Under the pieces are notes generated by a model. That model was not told the origin of the DNA. It saw nothing but the letters and a program-made list of their open reading frames with translations, and ran no database searches. Shown here piece after piece: positions 60,731 through 64,000 of a DNA stretch of 64,000 bases. Position 1 is the first letter of the stretch. Every line of letters starts with the position of its first letter. The stretch is taken from contig NZ_VKHQ01000004.1 of NCBI RefSeq assembly GCF_009792795.1, forward strand, positions 616,659-680,658, read 5' to 3'. Origin of the DNA: Cognatiluteimonas profundi. Its GTDB lineage: Bacteria; Pseudomonadota; Gammaproteobacteria; Xanthomonadales; Xanthomonadaceae. The position numbers and the translations under genes are program-made.

Positions 60731-61630
60731 ATGAGCTACGAGCGTTACATCCCGCGCGACCTGCCGCCCGCGCGCCGGCGCCTGTCCTTGTACTGGGCAT
60801 TGGTGCGGGGCGATCGACCCATCGGCTGGCTGCTGCTGCTGTGGCCGACCTGGTGGGGACTGTGGCTGGCCGCCGGCGGGGTGCCGCCGCTGTGGCCGCT
60901 GCTGGTTTTCAGCGCGGGGGTGTGGCTGACGCGCTCGGCGGGCTGCGTGATCAACGATTACGCGGATCGCTGGCTGGATCCGCAGGTGGCGCGAACGCGC
61001 GACCGTCCATTGGCGACGGGCGCGGTCTCCGGGCGCGAGGCGCTCATCGTGTTTGCCGTGCTGATGCTGGTGGCGTTCGCACTGGTGCTGACGCTCAACC
61101 GGCTGACGATCGCACTGAGCGCGGTCGGCGTGCTGCTGGCGGCGAGTTATCCCTACCTCAAGCGCCATACCGACCTGCCACAGGTGTACCTGGGCATGGC
61201 CTTCGGCTGGGGCATCCCGATGGCGTTCGCCGCGCTGCAGGGACATGTCCCGCCGCTGGCGTGGCTGCTCTACGTGGCCAACATCTTCTGGGCGACGGCC
61301 TACGACACCTGGTACGCGATGGTCGACCGCGAGGACGACATCCGCGCCGGCGCGCGATCCACCGCCATCCTGTTCGGCGAGATGGATCTGGTGGCGCAAG
61401 GGCTGTTGTACGGACTGATGTTCGCGGCGCTGGCGTTCGTCGGCCAACGCGCCGGCCTCGGCTTGCCCTACTGGTCCGCACTGGGCGTGGCCGCGCTGCT
61501 GGTTGCCTGGGAGTTCCGGATCGCGCGCCACCGCGAACCGGCCGCCTGCTTCCGCGCATTCCTGCACAACCACTGGGTCGGCGCGACCATCTTTGCCGGC
61601 ATCGCGCTGTCGCTCTGGCAGCGGACGTAA
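60731..61630 (+). CDS. ubiA: 4-hydroxybenzoate octaprenyltransferase
   Basis: 299 residues. Prenylates 4-hydroxybenzoate in ubiquinone synthesis. Both Asp-rich motifs of UbiA prenyltransferases are present: NDYADRWLD (75-83) and [13 protein letters not shown], with about eight membrane helices. The ATG follows the tRNA spacer. It converges with comF. Confidence 0.96.
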   Translation: MSYERYIPRDLPPARRRLSLYWALVRGDRPIGWLLLLWPTWWGLWLAAGGVPPLWPLLVFSAGVWLTRSAGCVINDYADRWLDPQVARTRDRPLATGAVSGREALIVFAVLMLVAFALVLTLNRLTIALSAVGVLLAASYPYLKRHTDLPQVYLGMAFGWGIPMAFAALQGHVPPLAWLLYVANIFWATAYDTWYAMVDREDDIRAGARSTAILFGEMDLVAQGLLYGLMFAALAFVGQRAGLGLPYWSALGVAALLVAWEFRIARHREPAACFRAFLHNHWVGATIFAGIALSLWQRT

Positions 61631-61664
61631 GGCCAGCCACGTAACGTCGGCTATTGGCGCCCCT

Positions 61665-62393
61665 TCAGGGCACCCGCGCGCAGACCCAGGCGTCCACCCG
61701 CTGCACGCCGGCTCGCCGCAAAGCCATCGCCGCGGCATGCAGCGTAGCCCCGGTGGTCATGACGTCATCGACCAGGGTCACGTGGGCCGGCAGCCGGTGA
61801 TCCGGACACACTGCGAAAGCCTGGCGCACATTGCGCCGGCGCTGCATGGCGCTCAATTCCGATTGCGGCGCGGTCGGGCGGCTGCGCAACAGCGCATCGG
61901 CGCGCAGGGGCAGGTCGAAGGCCCGCGCGAGCGGCCGCGCCAGCTCCAGCGCCTGGTCGTAGCCGCGCTTGCGCAGTCGCGCGCGATGCAGCGGCAGCGG
62001 CACCAGTGCGCCGGGGCGGGGCATGGCTGCGCAGGCCTGGATCATCAATTGTCCGAGCAGGCGTCCCGCCGCGAGGTCGCCGTGGAACTTGAAGCGCGGC
62101 AGCAGCCGGTCGAGCGGGCGCGCATAGACGCAGGCCGCGATGACCCGTTCCAGCGGCGGGGCGCGTCGCAGGCAGCTGCCGCAGGCCTGGGCGGGCTCCG
62201 GTAGCGGCAACGCGCACGACGGACAGGCGATCCGGTTCCACGGCAGGGCCGCCGAACACGCCAGGCACAGGTCGCGGTCGCCGTGGTCGCCTTCGCCGCA
62301 GGCCAGGCAATGGGTGGGCCACCGCGACCGCAGCCAGCGCCGCAACGCGCCGTCAACCGCGCGGGGTGTCATCGGGTTGACAGGGTCGGGCAT
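61665..62393 (-). CDS. comF: ComF family phosphoribosyltransferase-like protein
   Basis: 242 residues. N-terminal zinc ribbon of two CxxC pairs (CLACG... CPSC-ALPLP... CGSC), then the PRTase-like domain with [14 protein letters not shown] (the PRPP-binding motif). ComF is needed for DNA uptake in competent bacteria; homologues exist in non-competent cells. The ATG at 62393 shares the CATG with the divergent bioB start; an in-frame ATG at 62372 is an alternative. Confidence 0.92.
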   Translation of the reverse strand: MPDPVNPMTPRAVDGALRRWLRSRWPTHCLACGEGDHGDRDLCLACSAALPWNRIACPSCALPLPEPAQACGSCLRRAPPLERVIAACVYARPLDRLLPRFKFHGDLAAGRLLGQLMIQACAAMPRPGALVPLPLHRARLRKRGYDQALELARPLARAFDLPLRADALLRSRPTAPQSELSAMQRRRNVRQAFAVCPDHRLPAHVTLVDDVMTTGATLHAAAMALRRAGVQRVDAWVCARVP

Positions 62394-63534
62394 GCTTTCC
62401 AGACTGCCGCGGGTACCCACCCGCCACAGTCGGAAAACGCCCTTGCCTGTCGTCAGCCTGCCTCCCGCCAGCGATGCACCCGCAGCCCCGCTCCGCCATG
62501 ACTGGTCGCGGGACGAGGTCCTGGCGCTGTTCGTCCTGCCGTTCACCGAGCTGCTGCATCGCGCCGGCACGGTGCATCGCCAGCATTTCGATCCGTGCGA
62601 GGTGCAGGTCAGCACGCTGCTGTCGGTCAAGACCGGCGGCTGCCCCGAGGATTGCGGCTATTGCCCGCAGGCCGCGCGCTACCACACCGGGGTGGACGCG
62701 ACCAAGCTGATGGAAACCGATGCGGTGGTCGAGAAGGCCAGGCAGGCCAAGGCCGCCGGCGCGTCGCGTTTCTGCATGGGCGCCGCGTGGCGTTCGCCCA
62801 AGGACCGCGACATCCCGAAGGTCGCGGCGATGATCCGCGAGGTCAAGGCGCTGGGCCTGGAGACCTGCGCCACGCTGGGCATGCTCAGCGACAGCCAGGC
62901 GCATGCGCTCAAGGCCGCCGGCCTGGATTACTACAACCACAACCTGGATACCGCGCCGGAGTTCTACGGCGAAATCATCCACACGCGCGAATTCCAGGAT
63001 CGCCTGGATACGCTGTCGCACGTGCGCGACGCCGGCATGAAGACCTGTTGCGGCGGCATCGTCGGCATGGGCGAATCGCGCGCGCAGCGCGCCGGCCTGT
63101 TGCAGGCGCTGGCGACATTGCCCGCGCATCCGGATTCGGTGCCGATCAACCGGCTGGTCAAGGTCGAGGGCACCCCGCTCGCGGATACGGTCGAGCTGGA
63201 TCCGTTCGAGTTCGTGCGCACGATCGCGGTGGCGCGCATGCTGATGCCGAAATCGATGGTGCGGCTGTCCGCCGGTCGCGAATCGATGTCCGACGAATTG
63301 CAGGCGCTGTGCTTCGCGGCTGGCGCCAACTCGATCTTCCACGGCGAGAAGCTGCTCACCACCGGCAATCCCGACACGGCGCACGATCGGGAGTTGTTCG
63401 AGCGCCTGGGCCTGCGGCCGATGGCGGTCGCCGTCGACACCGCCGACCACGATCACGCCGGCACGGTGCACGCGGCGATTACTGATCTGCCCGCCGACCA
63501 GCCCGCCGTCGGCGCACCCGCGCACGCGGCCTGA
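62392..63534 (+). CDS. bioB: Biotin synthase
   Basis: 380 residues from the ATG at 62392. Radical-SAM enzyme that inserts sulfur in dethiobiotin. The 4Fe-4S motif is [10 protein letters not shown] (C84, C88, C91), and the 2Fe-2S cysteines lie in the middle (TCATLG, KTCCGG) with the arginine in MVRLSAGR. The N-terminal 30 residues are unusual; homologues start later, so a TTG at 62443 may be the true start. Overlapping CATG with comF. It is followed 3 bp later by bioF. Confidence 0.95.
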   Translation: MLSRLPRVPTRHSRKTPLPVVSLPPASDAPAAPLRHDWSRDEVLALFVLPFTELLHRAGTVHRQHFDPCEVQVSTLLSVKTGGCPEDCGYCPQAARYHTGVDATKLMETDAVVEKARQAKAAGASRFCMGAAWRSPKDRDIPKVAAMIREVKALGLETCATLGMLSDSQAHALKAAGLDYYNHNLDTAPEFYGEIIHTREFQDRLDTLSHVRDAGMKTCCGGIVGMGESRAQRAGLLQALATLPAHPDSVPINRLVKVEGTPLADTVELDPFEFVRTIAVARMLMPKSMVRLSAGRESMSDELQALCFAAGANSIFHGEKLLTTGNPDTAHDRELFERLGLRPMAVAVDTADHDHAGTVHAAITDLPADQPAVGAPAHAA

Positions 63535-63537
63535 CCG

Positions 63538-64000
63538 ATGCCACGCATCCAGCTGCGCGATCGCGTCGAAGAGTTGCGCCTGCAACGCGAGGCGCTCGGG
63601 CGCCAGCGCGTGCGGCGCACGGTCACCCGCCGCGATGGCGTGCGCTGCGAGGTCGACGGCCGCTGGCTGGTCAATTTCTGCAGCAATGATTACCTCGGGC
63701 TCTCGCAGCAGTTCGCGGTCACCGGCGCGTTGCAGCACTCGGCTGCCAGCGAAGGCGCCGGCGGCATCGGCTCGCACCTGGTGTGCGGCCACCACGCCGC
63801 GCACGAGGCGCTGGAGCGGGCACTCGCGGACTGGCTCGGCGCGCCGCGCGCGCTGCTGTTCGGCAGCGGTTACCTCGCCAACCTCGCCGTCGTGCAGGGA
63901 CTGCTGGGCGAGGACGACGTCTGCGTGCAGGACAAGCTCAACCACGCCAGCCTGATCGACGCGGCGCGACTGGCCGGATGCCGGTTGCGGCGTTACCCGC
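63538..64000 (+). CDS. bioF: 8-amino-7-oxononanoate synthase (partial)
   Basis: The first 154 residues of a PLP enzyme joining alanine and pimeloyl thioester. [34 protein letters not shown] and [17 protein letters not shown] are the early BioF motifs; the lysine lies beyond the window. The ATG at 63538 follows bioB by three bases, so bioB and bioF share a transcript. Confidence 0.94.
   Translation, partial: MPRIQLRDRVEELRLQREALGRQRVRRTVTRRDGVRCEVDGRWLVNFCSNDYLGLSQQFAVTGALQHSAASEGAGGIGSHLVCGHHAAHEALERALADWLGAPRALLFGSGYLANLAVVQGLLGEDDVCVQDKLNHASLIDAARLAGCRLRRYP

Overview
The window is chromosomal DNA of a high-GC gammaproteobacterium of the Xanthomonadaceae/Lysobacteraceae type (Lysobacter, Luteimonas or Xanthomonas relatives). 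The evidence is the gene order (LysM protein-dprA-smg-topA-tsaC; ftsE-ftsX; rsmG-parA-parB; rpmB-rpmG), lineage-typical hypothetical families (DUF3247, DUF1415, DUF4124, DUF3106), the absence of zinc ribbons in TopA, and REP-type palindromes between genes. Coding density is very high, and many gene pairs overlap by an ATGA, GTGA or TGATG junction, so most genes lie in translationally coupled units. I see no prophage, insertion sequence, integrase or CRISPR array.

Layout. 1-3.7 kb (minus): an ArnT-like glycosyltransferase cut by the window edge, rsmB, fmt, def (tRNA formylation, deformylation and rRNA methylation). 3.8-11.6 kb (plus): LysM protein, dprA, smg, topA, tsaC, two DUF4124 proteins. 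11.7-19 kb: SDR oxidoreductase, small lipoprotein, sppA, MATE transporter, DUF3667 protein, then a DUF3106 protein coupled to a membrane-anchored sigma-like protein. 18.9-21.6 kb: an unusually AT-rich 450-bp spacer with an inverted pair of consensus DnaA boxes in front of priA. 21.7-26.4 kb (minus): rpoH and the ftsE-ftsX-response regulator-ung unit. 26.6-33.3 kb: acyl-AMP ligase divergent from a phosphopantetheinyl transferase, rsmG, parA, parB, then a coupled epimerase, glycosyltransferase and LAB_N membrane-protein unit. 33.3-38.4 kb: REP elements, rpmB-rpmG, M13 peptidase, acs. 38.4-43.3 kb: small envelope and metal-binding proteins, an OmpW porin and a decapitated Nei-type glycosylase. 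43.4-49.8 kb: DMT transporter, yajQ, DUF1415, rsuA, rsmC, DUF3247, and an EF-hand lipoprotein coupled to a sorbosone-dehydrogenase-like enzyme. 50-54.2 kb: cNMP-EAL phosphodiesterase, PEBP protein, msrB, pilU. 54.3-56.5 kb: a histone-H1-like protein and a tandem array of KGG stress proteins behind a sigma-54-type promoter, with a fourth, decayed copy. 56.7-64 kb: APC permease, zapE, hydrolase, cytochrome c5, tRNA-Arg, ubiA, comF, and bioB-bioF at the edge.

Most of the window is core housekeeping. The parts that look least explained are the origin-like spacer before priA, the sigma-like/DUF3106 pair, the KGG array with its sigma-54 promoter, the remnant of a Nei glycosylase directly behind the ompW terminator, and the degenerate double-receiver protein in the ftsEX unit. 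All functions are read from motifs and remembered family features; no database search was run.
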